DNA of 64,000 nucleotides from Pseudomonas psychrophila HA-4 (GTDB taxonomy: Bacteria; Pseudomonadota; Gammaproteobacteria; Pseudomonadales; Pseudomonadaceae): NCBI RefSeq assembly GCF_000282975.1, contig NZ_ALJC01000117.1:16186-80185 (forward strand), read 5' to 3'. Position 1 is the first letter of the stretch; each line of letters begins with the position of its first letter. This document shows, one piece after another, positions 1-9,682 of this stretch. The notes beneath the pieces are model-generated. The model made no database searches, had not been told where the DNA came from, and saw only the letters and a list, made by a program, of their open reading frames with translations. A program made the translations under genes and the position numbers.

Positions 1-674
1 TGATTGAGCAAGAGTTGGGCAACCTGCTGCCATCAGAGGCGGCTTTTGCCACCCTGCTGACCCAAGTTGAGGTCGATCCTAAAGACCCCGCATTCCAGAA
101 CCCGACCAAGCCAATTGGCCCGGTTTACAGCGAATCCGAAGCCAAGAGCCTGGCGGCCGAAAAAGGCTGGAGCATTGCCCCGGACGGTGACAAGTTCCGC
201 CGTGTTGTAGCCAGTCCGAAACCCAAGCGCATCTTTGAAATCCGCCCAATCAAGTGGCTGCTGGAAAAAGGCACCATCGTGATTTGTGCAGGCGGTGGCG
301 GTATTCCGACCCTGTACGGCGAAGACGGCAAACTCAAAGGCATTGAAGCCGTGATCGACAAAGACTTGGCCTCTTCGCTGCTCGCGCAACAACTGGGTAG
401 CGATCTGCTGGTGATTGCCACTGACGTCAACGCTGCGTTCATCAACTGGGGCAAGCCGGACCAAAAAGGCATTGCTCAGGCGCACCCGGATGAGCTAGAA
501 AAACTCGGCTTCGCCGCAGGCTCTATGGGGCCGAAAATCGAAGCGGCTTGCGAGTTCGCCCGTAAAACTGGCAAAACCGCAGTGATTGGCGCACTGGCGG
601 ATATTGAAGCTATCGTTCAAGGTAAAGCGGGTACTCGGGTCAGCACCGAAAAATCTGGTATTACGTATTTCTGA
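1..674 (+). CDS. arcC: Carbamate kinase (ArcC), 5' end outside window
   Basis: Last enzyme of the arginine deiminase pathway: carbamoyl phosphate plus ADP gives ATP, CO2 and ammonia in the cytoplasm. The open frame enters from the left edge (first whole codon at base 3) and runs about 223 codons to TGA at 672-674, so roughly the first 90 residues of a ~310-residue enzyme are missing. Visible family features are the glycine-rich CAGGGGIP segment, the EAVIDKDLASSLLA helix, LLVIATDV, GSMGPKIEA and a C-terminal GTRVS segment. It would be the last gene of an arcDABC operon lying to the left. Identity is secure; the start cannot be seen. Confidence 0.95.
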   Translation, partial: IEQELGNLLPSEAAFATLLTQVEVDPKDPAFQNPTKPIGPVYSESEAKSLAAEKGWSIAPDGDKFRRVVASPKPKRIFEIRPIKWLLEKGTIVICAGGGGIPTLYGEDGKLKGIEAVIDKDLASSLLAQQLGSDLLVIATDVNAAFINWGKPDQKGIAQAHPDELEKLGFAAGSMGPKIEAACEFARKTGKTAVIGALADIEAIVQGKAGTRVSTEKSGITYF

Positions 675-732
675 ACCTAAGGGCAGGCCTTACCGTCTGC
701 CCTTAACTAATTTAGCCCCAAGGAGCAGCCCT

Positions 733-1092
733 ATGGCCTCGTTCGAACCCGGTCACCTGCATATCCATCGTGAGGCACTAAATACACAAGACTTTAGTTA
801 TGACATCAAAATTGATTACCAGGTCGTTCAGGATCCCAAGGAAGGTAAATCGATGCAGTTCGACATGCACGGTCATATCAACCATAAGGACTTCAAGGAC
901 ACGTTCACCCTGCCCAAGGACATGGCGTTCAACTTCGCTCAAGTGGCCTTCAAGATTGCCGTGAAAAATGGTATGCCGGGGAACGCAACAATTATTTCAA
1001 TGCACAAGTACTACGATTTGATGTTCAAGGACGTACGAGAACAACTCAACGTCCAGCCGGGCGACCCGGTTAAACCTGAACACCTCGAATAA
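733..1092 (+). CDS. DUF5064-type small conserved protein
   Basis: A 119-residue acidic soluble protein with no signal peptide or membrane segment. ATG 733 is preceded by AAGGAG at about 719-724. It begins MASFEPGHLHIHREAL and resembles small Pseudomonas proteins annotated as DUF5064; the biochemical role is unknown. It lies 58 bp after arcC on the same strand and could be read through from the arc operon, which hints at an accessory role in anaerobic arginine use, but this is only positional. The REP-type inverted repeat at 1101-1159 follows directly and probably ends or stabilises the transcript. Confidence 0.7.
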   Translation: MASFEPGHLHIHREALNTQDFSYDIKIDYQVVQDPKEGKSMQFDMHGHINHKDFKDTFTLPKDMAFNFAQVAFKIAVKNGMPGNATIISMHKYYDLMFKDVREQLNVQPGDPVKPEHLE

Positions 1093-1100
1093 CCCCTTCC

Positions 1101-1159
1101 TGTAGGAGCCAGCGATCTTTTAAAAAATCAAAAGATCGCGCGGCAATCTCGCTCCTGCA
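1101..1159. repeat. REP-type inverted repeat
   Basis: TGTAGGAGC at 1101-1109 is mirrored by GCTCCTGCA at 1151-1159. An inner AT-rich hairpin (GCGATCTTTT / AAAAGATCGC) lies between them. The outer motif is the common Pseudomonas REP core also found at 9073-9126, 30519-30565 and 48933-48956. The hairpin may end arcC/DUF5064 transcription. Confidence 0.75.
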
Positions 1160-1244
1160 CGTTGTCTGTATACGACCCACATTTCACCAATCCTCCCCGC
1201 CAAGGCATACTGGCCATCCTTTGGCCGAAGTTTTCCTCGTTCTC

Positions 1245-2753
1245 ATGCGTATCCATGTCAGTTTTATCGACCGTGTCGGCATCACCCAGGAAGTTCTGGC
1301 GTTGCTTGGCGGGCGTAATCTCAATCTGGATGCGGTGGAGATGGTTCCACCCAACGTTTACATCGACGCCCCGACGCTCAGCCCGCAGGTGCTCGACGAA
1401 TTGCGCGAAGCGCTGTTCCGGGTCAACGGTGTGCAGTCGGTGACGGTGGTCGACATCCTTCCCGGCCAGCGCCGCCACCTACAACTCGATGCCCTGCTCG
1501 CCGCCATGACCGACCCGGTTCTGGCGCTGGACAGAGACGGCCATGTGTTGCTGGCCAACCCGGCATTGGTCACGCTGTACGGCCGCGACCCGACCGGTGA
1601 AAGCGTCGGTGAGCTGTTCAGCAATCCGGGCTTGCTGGATGTGTTGCTGGAAAACGGTTTTCGCCTGCCCCTGCGCGAGGTCACCCTTAACGGCCATCCG
1701 CTGATGCTCGATGCCACGCCGATTACCGATGCCGGTGCCCTGCTCACGCTGTACCAACCAAGCCGCATTGGTGAACGTCTGGCCGCCCTGCACCACGACC
1801 ACGCCGAGGGCTTTGACGCACTGCTCGGTGACTCGCCTGCAATCCGCACCTTAAAAGCCCGTGCGCAGCGCGTGGCAGCGCTGGATGCTCCGTTATTGAT
1901 TCAAGGTGAGACCGGCACCGGTAAAGAGCTCGTGGCGCGCGCCTGTCATGCCATCAGCGACCGTTTTGCCGCGCCGTTTCTGGCCTTGAACTGCGCTGCA
2001 CTCCCAGAAAACCTGGCCGAAAGCGAACTGTTCGGTTATGCCCCCGGCGCCTTCACCGGCGCACAACGCGGCGGTAAGCCGGGGCTGATGGAACTGGCCA
2101 ACCATGGCACGGTGTTTCTGGATGAAATCGCGGAAATGTCACCCTACCTGCAAGCCAAACTGTTGCGCTTTTTGAATGACGGCAGCTTCCGCCGGGTCGG
2201 GGGTGAGCGCGAGGTCAAGGTCAATGTACGGATCCTAAGCGCCACGCACCGCAACCTCGAAAAAATGGTCAACGAGGGCACGTTTCGCGAAGACTTGTTC
2301 TATCGCCTCAACGTGCTAAGCATCGAAGTACCGCCGCTGCGCGAGCGCGGCCAAGATATTTTGCTGCTCGCGCGCACCTTCATGCAGCAGGCCTGCACCC
2401 AAATCCAGCGCCCAGTGTGCCGCCTAGCACCGAGCACTTACCCAGCGCTATTGGGCAATCGCTGGCCGGGTAATGTGCGCCAATTGCAGAACGTGATCTT
2501 TCGCGCGGCCGCCATCTGCGAAAGCACGCTGGTGGACATTGGTGACCTAGACATTGCCGGCACGTCGGTGGCGCGCCAAGGCGACAGCGAAATTGAAACC
2601 CTGGAACACGCCGTTGAATCTTTCGAAAAGGCACTGCTGGAAAAGCTCTACGTCAGCTACCCCTCGACCCGGCAACTGGCCGCCCGCCTGCAAACCTCGC
2701 ACACAGCCATTGCGCATCGACTGCGTAAATACGGCATCCCAGGCAAAAATTGA
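1245..2753 (+). CDS. gcsR: Sigma-54 enhancer-binding regulator of the glycine cleavage operon (GcsR, TyrR family)
   Basis: A 502-residue activator of sigma-54 RNA polymerase that in P. aeruginosa responds to glycine and switches on the adjacent gcv operon. An ACT-like N-terminus (about 1-75) and a PAS-like segment (about 80-145) precede the AAA+ domain. That domain has Walker A GETGTGKE from residue 221, the sigma-54 contact loop GAFTGA from 268 and Walker B TVFLDE. A C-terminal helix-turn-helix contains TSHTAIAHRLRKYG. The intact GAFTGA loop separates it from E. coli TyrR, which lacks it. ATG 1245 gives the family N-terminus; an in-frame TTG at 1221 is less likely. The gcvH promoter at 2962-2977 fits this regulator. 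Confidence 0.88.
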   Translation: MRIHVSFIDRVGITQEVLALLGGRNLNLDAVEMVPPNVYIDAPTLSPQVLDELREALFRVNGVQSVTVVDILPGQRRHLQLDALLAAMTDPVLALDRDGHVLLANPALVTLYGRDPTGESVGELFSNPGLLDVLLENGFRLPLREVTLNGHPLMLDATPITDAGALLTLYQPSRIGERLAALHHDHAEGFDALLGDSPAIRTLKARAQRVAALDAPLLIQGETGTGKELVARACHAISDRFAAPFLALNCAALPENLAESELFGYAPGAFTGAQRGGKPGLMELANHGTVFLDEIAEMSPYLQAKLLRFLNDGSFRRVGGEREVKVNVRILSATHRNLEKMVNEGTFREDLFYRLNVLSIEVPPLRERGQDILLLARTFMQQACTQIQRPVCRLAPSTYPALLGNRWPGNVRQLQNVIFRAAAICESTLVDIGDLDIAGTSVARQGDSEIETLEHAVESFEKALLEKLYVSYPSTRQLAARLQTSHTAIAHRLRKYGIPGKN

Positions 2754-2815
2754 TCGTATAGACGCGCGCCTACACGATCCGTATTGATTTCATTCCATCG
2801 TAATGAATTCAATAC
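2751..2815. other. Two adjacent dyads downstream of gcsR
   Basis: The first dyad pairs GATCGTATAG (2751-2760) with CTACACGATC (2769-2778) at 9 of 10 positions and overlaps the gcsR stop region. The second pairs GTATTGATTTCATT (2781-2794) with AATGAATTCAATAC (2802-2815) at 13 of 14 positions across a 7-base loop. Neither is followed by a T-run, so they are poor intrinsic terminators on the plus strand. They may be RNA hairpins ending gcsR or regulator sites about 175-235 bp upstream of the putative gcvH start point. Confidence 0.55.
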
Positions 2816-2879
2816 ACCCGCCTTAACCCTGTGCTGCTCAAGGCTTTGATCCTCTTAGATTTTTTAATGCAGCCGGCGT

Positions 2880-2897
2880 TGTATCGATTTCGCTACA
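2880..2897. promoter_or_regulatory. TyrR-like box, candidate GcsR site
   Basis: TGTATCGATTTCGCTACA is an 18-bp imperfect palindrome of the form TGTA-N10-TACA. It is close to the GcsR half-sites recalled for P. aeruginosa (TGTAACG-N4-CGTTCCG). It is centred about 75 bp upstream of the -24 element, a normal distance for an enhancer-binding protein. Only one good copy was found here; P. aeruginosa is recalled to have several in tandem. Confidence 0.5.
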
Positions 2898-2961
2898 GCA
2901 CATTGTTCAAACCATTCTCAAAAAATACTCAACTACCTGATAAATAAAGCTTTTATCAAAG

Positions 2962-2977
2962 TGGCAACCATTTTGCA
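2962..2977 (+). promoter_or_regulatory. Sigma-54 (-24/-12) promoter of the gcv operon
   Basis: TGGCAAC-N4-TTGCA matches the sigma-54 consensus TGGCACG-N4-TTGCA with correct GG-to-GC spacing. Transcription should begin near 2988, giving a leader of about 68 nt before gcvH ATG 3056. The leader contains a short dyad, CCAGAC/GTCTGG, at 3027-3040 just before the ribosome-binding site. Confidence 0.8.
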
Positions 2978-3055
2978 GTGAACTCATCCATTAGCTCGAC
3001 CTGCGCGAGCATTACACCTGTGACCACCAGACACGTCTGGACCTGAGGAGTTTCG

Positions 3056-3439
3056 ATGAGCGACTTGCGTTTTACTGAAGACCACGAATGGCTGCGTGCC
3101 GAAGCCGATGGCAGCGTGACCGTAGGCATTACTGCTTTTGCGCAAAACGCTTTGGGCGATGTGGTGTTTGTTCAGTTGCCTGAGTTACAGGCTTACGACA
3201 AAGGCGCAGAAGCCGCCACCGTTGAATCAGTCAAGGCCGCCAGCGGCGTCTACATGCCGCTGGATGGCGAAGTGCTCGAAGTTAATCCCGCGCTCGATAG
3301 CAGCCCGGAACTGGTCAACGAAGACCCGCTGGGGCGAGGCTGGTTCTTGCGCTTCAAGCCTGCTGATGCAACTGCCGTCGACCAGTTGTTGGATCAGGAC
3401 GCGTACGACCGCCTGATCAAAGCCAACACCGAAGCCTGA
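3056..3439 (+). CDS. gcvH: Glycine cleavage system H protein
   Basis: The 127-residue lipoyl carrier of the glycine cleavage complex, shuttling the aminomethyl group between P, T and L proteins in the cytoplasm. The lipoylation motif ESVKAAS places the modified lysine at residue 60, and the C-terminal GRGWFLRFKP segment is typical. The start is ATG 3056 after CTGAGGAG. It is the first gene behind the sigma-54 promoter at 2962-2977; gcvP follows after 10 bp. It is one of the gcvH copies usual for pseudomonads, and no other copy is in this window. Confidence 0.97.
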   Translation: MSDLRFTEDHEWLRAEADGSVTVGITAFAQNALGDVVFVQLPELQAYDKGAEAATVESVKAASGVYMPLDGEVLEVNPALDSSPELVNEDPLGRGWFLRFKPADATAVDQLLDQDAYDRLIKANTEA

Positions 3440-3449
3440 GGAATCCACC

Positions 3450-6302
3450 ATGACTATCAATCTCAGCACCGCCAATGAATTCATCACGCGCCACATCGGC
3501 CCGCGTCAGGCCGACGAGCACGCCATGCTCGCCACGCTTGGTTTTGAATCGCTTGAAGCCCTCAGCGCCAGCGTGATCCCGGAAAGCATCAAGGGCACCA
3601 GCGTCCTCAACCTGCCAGCCGGCCAAAGCGAAGCCGATGCATTGGCATCGATCAAGGCCATCGCTGCCAAAAACCAGCTGTGTAAAACCTATATTGGCCA
3701 AGGCTATTACAACTGCCACACGCCTTCGCCGATCTTGCGCAACCTGCTGGAAAACCCGGCTTGGTACACCGCTTACACGCCGTATCAGCCAGAAATCTCC
3801 CAAGGCCGCCTCGAATCGCTGTTGAATTTCCAGACACTGATCAGCGACCTCACCGGCCTGCCGATTGCCAACGCGTCGCTGCTCGATGAGGCCACCGCCG
3901 CTGCCGAAGCCATGACCTTCTGCAAACGTCTGAGCAAGAACAAAACCAGCCACAGCTTCTTCGCCTCCAGCCACTGCCACCCTCAAACCCTCGATGTACT
4001 GCGCACCCGCGCCGAGCCGCTGGGGATTGACGTGGTGGTCGGTGATGAGCGCGAGTTAAACGACGTATCGACGTTCTTCGGGGCGCTGTTGCAATACCCG
4101 GCCAGCAATGGCGATGTATTCGACTACCGCGAACTGGTTGAGCGCTTCCACGCGGTCAACGCGCTGGTGGCGGTAGCGGCCGATTTGCTGGCCCTGACCT
4201 TGCTGACCCCGCCGGGTGAATTTGGCGCCGACGTGGCCATCGGCAGCGCCCAGCGTTTTGGCGTGCCACTGGGTTTCGGCGGCCCACACGCGGCTTACTT
4301 CTCGACCCGCGACGCGTTTAAGCGTGACATGCCGGGGCGTCTGGTCGGTGTTTCGGTCGACCGCCATGGTCAGCCTGCGCTGCGCTTGGCGATGCAAACC
4401 CGCGAGCAACATATCCGCCGCGAAAAGGCCACCAGCAACATCTGCACCGCCCAAGTGCTGCTGGCCAACATCGCCAGCATGTACGCCGTGTACCACGGCC
4501 CTAAGGGCCTGACGCACATCGCCCAGCGCATTCATCAACTCACCGCGATTCTGGCGCAAGGCCTGACGGCGCTGGGACTGAAGGTTGAACAAAGCCAGTT
4601 CTTCGACACCTTGACCCTGAACACCGGCAACCAAACGGCCGCACTGCACGCCAAGGCGCATGCTCAGCAGGTCAACCTGCGCGTGGTCGACAGCGAGCGC
4701 CTAGGCCTGTCGCTGGATGAAACCAGTAGCCAGTCAGACGTGATCGCTTTGTGGACGCTGCTCGCCACTGATGGTCAGGCACTGCCTGACTTTGACGCAC
4801 TGGCTCAATCGGTAAAAGGCACCCTGCCCGCTGGGTTGCAGCGCCAATCGCCGATTCTCACCCACCCTGTGTTCAACCGCTATCACTCCGAAACCGAGCT
4901 AATGCGTTACCTGCGCCGCCTGGCCGACAAGGACCTGGCGCTGGACCGCACCATGATCCCGCTGGGCTCGTGCACCATGAAGCTCAACGCCGCCAGTGAA
5001 ATGATCCCGGTGACGTGGGCCGAGTTCGGCAACCTGCACCCGTTTGCACCGGCCGAGCAAAGCTTGGGCTATCAGCAACTGACCAGCGAACTGGAGGCCA
5101 TGCTCTGCGCGGCTACCGGTTACGACGCGATCTCGCTGCAACCTAACGCCGGTTCTCAGGGTGAGTACGCGGGCTTGCTGGCCATTCGCGCGTATCACCA
5201 GAGCCGTGGCGAAGAACGCCGCGACATTTGCCTAATTCCGTCCTCGGCGCACGGCACCAACCCGGCCACCGCCAACATGGCCGGCATGCGCGTGGTGGTG
5301 ACCGCCTGTGATGCACGCGGCAACGTCGACATCGAAGACCTTCGCGCCAAAGCCATCGAGCACCGCGACCATCTCGCCGCCCTGATGATCACTTACCCGT
5401 CGACCCACGGCGTGTTCGAAGAAGGCATTCGCGAAATCTGCGGCATCATTCATGACAACGGCGGCCAGGTGTACATCGACGGCGCCAACATGAACGCCAT
5501 GGTCGGCTTGTGCGCTCCGGGCAAATTCGGCGGCGACGTATCGCACCTCAACCTGCACAAAACTTTCTGCATCCCACATGGCGGTGGCGGCCCGGGTGTT
5601 GGCCCGATTGGCGTCAGGTCTCACCTCACGCCTTTCCTGCCGGGGCACGGCATCATGGAGCGCAAAGAAGGCGCGGTCTGCGCAGCACCATTTGGCAGCG
5701 CGAGCATTCTGCCGATCACGTGGATGTACATCCGAATGATGGGCGGCGAAGGCCTGAAACGCGCGTCGCAACTGGCCATTCTGAACGCCAACTACATCGC
5801 CCGCCGTCTCGAAGAGCACTACCCAGTACTGTACTCAGGCACCAACGGCCTAGTGGCACACGAATGCATCCTCGACCTGCGCCCACTAAAGGAGAGCAGC
5901 GGCATCAGCGTTGATGACGTAGCCAAGCGCCTTATCGACTTTGGCTTCCACGCCCCGACCATGTCGTTCCCGGTGGCGGGCACGTTGATGATCGAGCCGA
6001 CTGAAAGTGAGTCCAAAGAAGAACTGGACCGTTTCTGCGAAGCCATGATCCGCATCCGCGAAGAGATTCGCGCGGTCGAAAACGGCAGCCTCGACAAAGA
6101 AGACAACCCACTGAAAAACGCCCCGCATACCGCAGCCGAAATGGTTGGTGAGTGGACTCACCCCTACAGCCGTGAGCAAGCGGTGTACCCGGTAACGTCC
6201 TTGATCGACGGCAAATACTGGCCTCCGGTGGGCCGTGTCGACAACGTGTTCGGCGACCGCAACCTAGTCTGCGCGTGCCCATCGATAGAGCTTTATGTTT
6301 AA
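3450..6302 (+). CDS. gcvP: Glycine dehydrogenase, decarboxylating (P protein)
   Basis: PLP enzyme of 950 residues that decarboxylates glycine and passes the methylamine group to lipoyl-GcvH. Length matches the homodimeric single-chain P protein. The N-terminal half begins FITRHIGPRQADEHAMLATL. The C-terminal half carries DGANMNAMVGL and the PLP lysine in HLNLHKTFCIPHGGGGPG at residue 704. ATG 3450 follows gcvH after 10 bp. The reading frame is complete with no frameshift. It forms the operon gcvH-gcvP-sdaA-gcvT. Confidence 0.98.
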   Translation: MTINLSTANEFITRHIGPRQADEHAMLATLGFESLEALSASVIPESIKGTSVLNLPAGQSEADALASIKAIAAKNQLCKTYIGQGYYNCHTPSPILRNLLENPAWYTAYTPYQPEISQGRLESLLNFQTLISDLTGLPIANASLLDEATAAAEAMTFCKRLSKNKTSHSFFASSHCHPQTLDVLRTRAEPLGIDVVVGDERELNDVSTFFGALLQYPASNGDVFDYRELVERFHAVNALVAVAADLLALTLLTPPGEFGADVAIGSAQRFGVPLGFGGPHAAYFSTRDAFKRDMPGRLVGVSVDRHGQPALRLAMQTREQHIRREKATSNICTAQVLLANIASMYAVYHGPKGLTHIAQRIHQLTAILAQGLTALGLKVEQSQFFDTLTLNTGNQTAALHAKAHAQQVNLRVVDSERLGLSLDETSSQSDVIALWTLLATDGQALPDFDALAQSVKGTLPAGLQRQSPILTHPVFNRYHSETELMRYLRRLADKDLALDRTMIPLGSCTMKLNAASEMIPVTWAEFGNLHPFAPAEQSLGYQQLTSELEAMLCAATGYDAISLQPNAGSQGEYAGLLAIRAYHQSRGEERRDICLIPSSAHGTNPATANMAGMRVVVTACDARGNVDIEDLRAKAIEHRDHLAALMITYPSTHGVFEEGIREICGIIHDNGGQVYIDGANMNAMVGLCAPGKFGGDVSHLNLHKTFCIPHGGGGPGVGPIGVRSHLTPFLPGHGIMERKEGAVCAAPFGSASILPITWMYIRMMGGEGLKRASQLAILNANYIARRLEEHYPVLYSGTNGLVAHECILDLRPLKESSGISVDDVAKRLIDFGFHAPTMSFPVAGTLMIEPTESESKEELDRFCEAMIRIREEIRAVENGSLDKEDNPLKNAPHTAAEMVGEWTHPYSREQAVYPVTSLIDGKYWPPVGRVDNVFGDRNLVCACPSIELYV

Positions 6303-6394
6303 GCAGCTATAAGTTTCTAGCTGCAAGCTGCAAGTTAAAGCACGTTCGCTTTAACTTGCAGCTTAAAGCTTGTGGCTTACCGCTTGGAGTCCCC
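6303..6394. repeat. gcvP-sdaA spacer with a 15-bp perfect hairpin
   Basis: GCTGCAAGTTAAAGC (6327-6341) is perfectly mirrored at 6348-6362 across a six-base loop. Smaller dyads flank it, including GCAGCTA/TAGCTGC within 6303-6324. The AGCTGCAAGC-type wording recurs at 55081-55150. No T-run follows, so it more likely trims or stabilises mRNA than stops transcription. In P. aeruginosa a glyA gene is recalled between gcvP and sdaA; here only this spacer is present. Confidence 0.8.
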
Positions 6395-7771
<1,377 letters not shown>

Positions 7772-7788
7772 TTTTCAAGGAGTCACGA

Positions 7789-8913
7789 ATGTCCACCGAA
7801 CACCTGCTAAACACCCCGCTGCACGCACTGCACCTTGAGCTCGGCGCCCGCATGGTGCCGTTTGCAGGCTATGACATGCCCGTGCAATACCCATTGGGCG
7901 TCATGAAAGAGCATCAACATACCCGTGAACAGGCCGGGCTGTTTGATGTGTCGCACATGGGGCAAATCCTTCTGACCGGCGCTGATGCCGCCAAGGCACT
8001 GGAAACACTGGTGCCCGTGGATATCATCGATCTGCCGGTGGGCATGCAGCGTTATGCCATGTTCACCAACGAGCAAGGCGGCATTCTTGACGACTTGATG
8101 GTGGCTAACCTGGGCAATGACCAGCTGTTTTTGGTGGTCAACGCAGCCTGCAAGGATCAAGACCTGGCACATCTGCGTAAGCACTTGAGCGCCCACTGTG
8201 ACATCCAGCCATTGTTTGAAGAGCGCGCTCTGCTGGCGCTGCAAGGCCCGGCCGCGGTTGATGTATTGCAACGTCTGGCGCCAGAAGTGGCGAAGATGAC
8301 GTTCATGCAGTTTGCCCCGGTCACCTTGCTCGGGGTTGACTGTTACGTCAGCCGCTCGGGGTATACCGGTGAAGACGGCTTTGAAATCTCAGTGCCTGCG
8401 GCGAACGCTGAAGCCTTGGCGCGCCACCTGCTGGCAGAACCAGAGGTTCAGGCCATTGGTCTGGGCGCCCGCGATTCATTGCGCCTTGAGGCCGGTTTGT
8501 GCCTATACGGGCATGACATGAACGAAAAAACGACACCTATTGAGGCCAGCCTGTTGTGGGCAATCTCCAAAACGCGTCGCGCCGATGGCCCGCGTGCCGG
8601 TGGTTTTCCGGGTGCCGAACAGATTTTTGCCCAGCAGCAAAACGGCGTTGCACAAAAACGGGTCGGCTTGCTGCCCCAAGAACGTACACCCGTGCGTGAA
8701 GGCGCTGAAGTGGTTGATAAAGACGGTAAGGTTATCGGCAGAGTGTGCAGTGGCGGCTTCGGCCCGACACTTGGCGCGCCTCTGGCAATGGCTTATCTGG
8801 ACATCGCACACACCGCGGTAGACAGCGACGTATGGGCAATAGTCCGTGGTAAAACTGTACCGATGAAAGTCTCGAAAATGCCATTTGTAGCGCAACGCTA
8901 TTACCGAGGATAA
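7789..8913 (+). CDS. gcvT: Aminomethyltransferase (T protein of glycine cleavage)
   Basis: A 374-residue tetrahydrofolate-dependent enzyme that releases ammonia from aminomethyl-lipoyl-GcvH and forms methylene-THF. Typical segments are FAGYDMPVQYP, LFDVSHMGQ, GGILDDLMV, SRSGYTGEDGFEI and GARDSLRLEAGLCLYGHDM. The start is ATG 7789 after AAGGAG; an upstream in-frame codon at 7765 lies next to the sdaA stop and is unlikely. It is the last gene of the gcv operon and is followed by a strong hairpin at 8942-8979. Confidence 0.97.
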   Translation: MSTEHLLNTPLHALHLELGARMVPFAGYDMPVQYPLGVMKEHQHTREQAGLFDVSHMGQILLTGADAAKALETLVPVDIIDLPVGMQRYAMFTNEQGGILDDLMVANLGNDQLFLVVNAACKDQDLAHLRKHLSAHCDIQPLFEERALLALQGPAAVDVLQRLAPEVAKMTFMQFAPVTLLGVDCYVSRSGYTGEDGFEISVPAANAEALARHLLAEPEVQAIGLGARDSLRLEAGLCLYGHDMNEKTTPIEASLLWAISKTRRADGPRAGGFPGAEQIFAQQQNGVAQKRVGLLPQERTPVREGAEVVDKDGKVIGRVCSGGFGPTLGAPLAMAYLDIAHTAVDSDVWAIVRGKTVPMKVSKMPFVAQRYYRG

Positions 8914-8941
8914 GCGTCAGATTTGTCGCTATCTAGCTATA

Positions 8942-8979
8942 CAGTTGTATGGTCACGCTAGTTGCGTGCCATACAACTG
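8942..8979. terminator. Hairpin after gcvT, possible terminator without T-run
   Basis: CAGTTGTATGG (8942-8952) pairs perfectly with CCATACAACTG (8969-8979). An inner CACGC/GCGTG stem around a TAGTT loop extends it, giving about 16 base pairs with one bulge. No T-run follows on either strand, so it may be an RNA 3'-end stabiliser or Rho-linked site rather than an intrinsic terminator. Confidence 0.55.
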
Positions 8980-9072
8980 CTACAAAAGAGTGCGAAGTTT
9001 CGATAGCGAAACTTACATTTAAGGCACGAAAACAATTGAACATTTCTATGACTAAACTTACACACGAGCCAC

Positions 9073-9126
9073 AGTAGGAACGAGCTTGCTCGCGATCTTT
9101 TTATCTTTAACAAGCTCGCTCCTACA
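9073..9126. repeat. REP pair in the gcvT-csp spacer
   Basis: AGTAGGAACGAGCTTGCTCG lies near 9073-9092. It is mirrored by AAGCTCGCTCCTACA around 9112-9126, with an AT-rich centre. This is the typical Pseudomonas REP doublet (REPIN) layout. The rest of the 461-bp gcvT-csp gap holds the hairpin at 8942-8979 and the csp leader. Confidence 0.75.
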
Positions 9127-9159
9127 GGGTTCGTGCTCGTTTAAGCGAACTACAAGAGG

Positions 9160-9374
9160 CTCTAAGTTACTTATTTAAGGGGCTTGTTTTTTCAATCTTA
9201 GTTTCGTAGAGTTCGACCACTGTGTTTGCATGGGTCGCTGGAATCGTGACCTGGGCAGTAGCTCTATGATTGCTACAACCCGTTCTGCGTCTCTTACTTT
9301 CCTGCAACCCAGCACCAGTCCTCTTTAATTGCAAAGGGGCTGTCATTTAATTGTTAGCGTCAAGGAAATAAGAA
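9160..9374 (+). promoter_or_regulatory. Long upstream/leader region of the cold-shock gene
   Basis: About 215 bp of non-coding DNA precede the csp start codon. It is pyrimidine-rich in its second half and ends with CAAGGAAATAAGAA before the ATG. Cold-shock genes of the CspA type usually have long structured leaders that act as thermosensors, so this span probably contains both promoter and leader. I could not place the -10/-35 elements with confidence. Confidence 0.4.
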
Positions 9375-9587
9375 ATGTCCCAACGTCAGAGCGGTACCGT
9401 TAAGTGGTTTAACGATGAGAAAGGTTTTGGTTTCATTACTCCGGAAAGCGGCCCAGATCTGTTTGTGCACTTTCGCGCCATTCAGGGCAACGGTTTCAAA
9501 AGCTTGAAAGAAGGCCAGAAAGTCACCTTCATCGCAGTTCAAGGCCAAAAAGGCATGCAGGCTGACGAAGTTCAAGCCGAAGCCTAA
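9375..9587 (+). CDS. Cold-shock protein, CspA/CapA family
   Basis: A 70-residue single-stranded nucleic-acid chaperone made of one cold-shock domain. RNP1 is KGFGFI and RNP2 is LFVHF; the N-terminus [15 protein letters not shown] is diagnostic. CSPs melt RNA structure and aid translation at low temperature or in stationary phase. ATG 9375 follows AAGGAAAT. It stands alone between a long leader and a strong intrinsic terminator (9601-9634). Pseudomonads have several paralogues, so a specific name is not given. Confidence 0.96.
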
Positions 9588-9600
9588 GCCTCTGTTGCAC

Positions 9601-9634
9601 AAAAGCCTCTGATGCTGACATCAGAGGCTTTTTT
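9601..9634 (+). terminator. Intrinsic terminator of csp
   Basis: AAAAGCCTCTGATG, a four-base loop and CATCAGAGGCTTTTTT form a near-perfect GC-containing stem ending in six Ts, 14 bp after the stop codon. Confidence 0.93.
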
Positions 9635-9682
9635 ATGGGCGTAATTTCGTACTATGGGTTTTTTCCTTCACGAGAACCTGCC

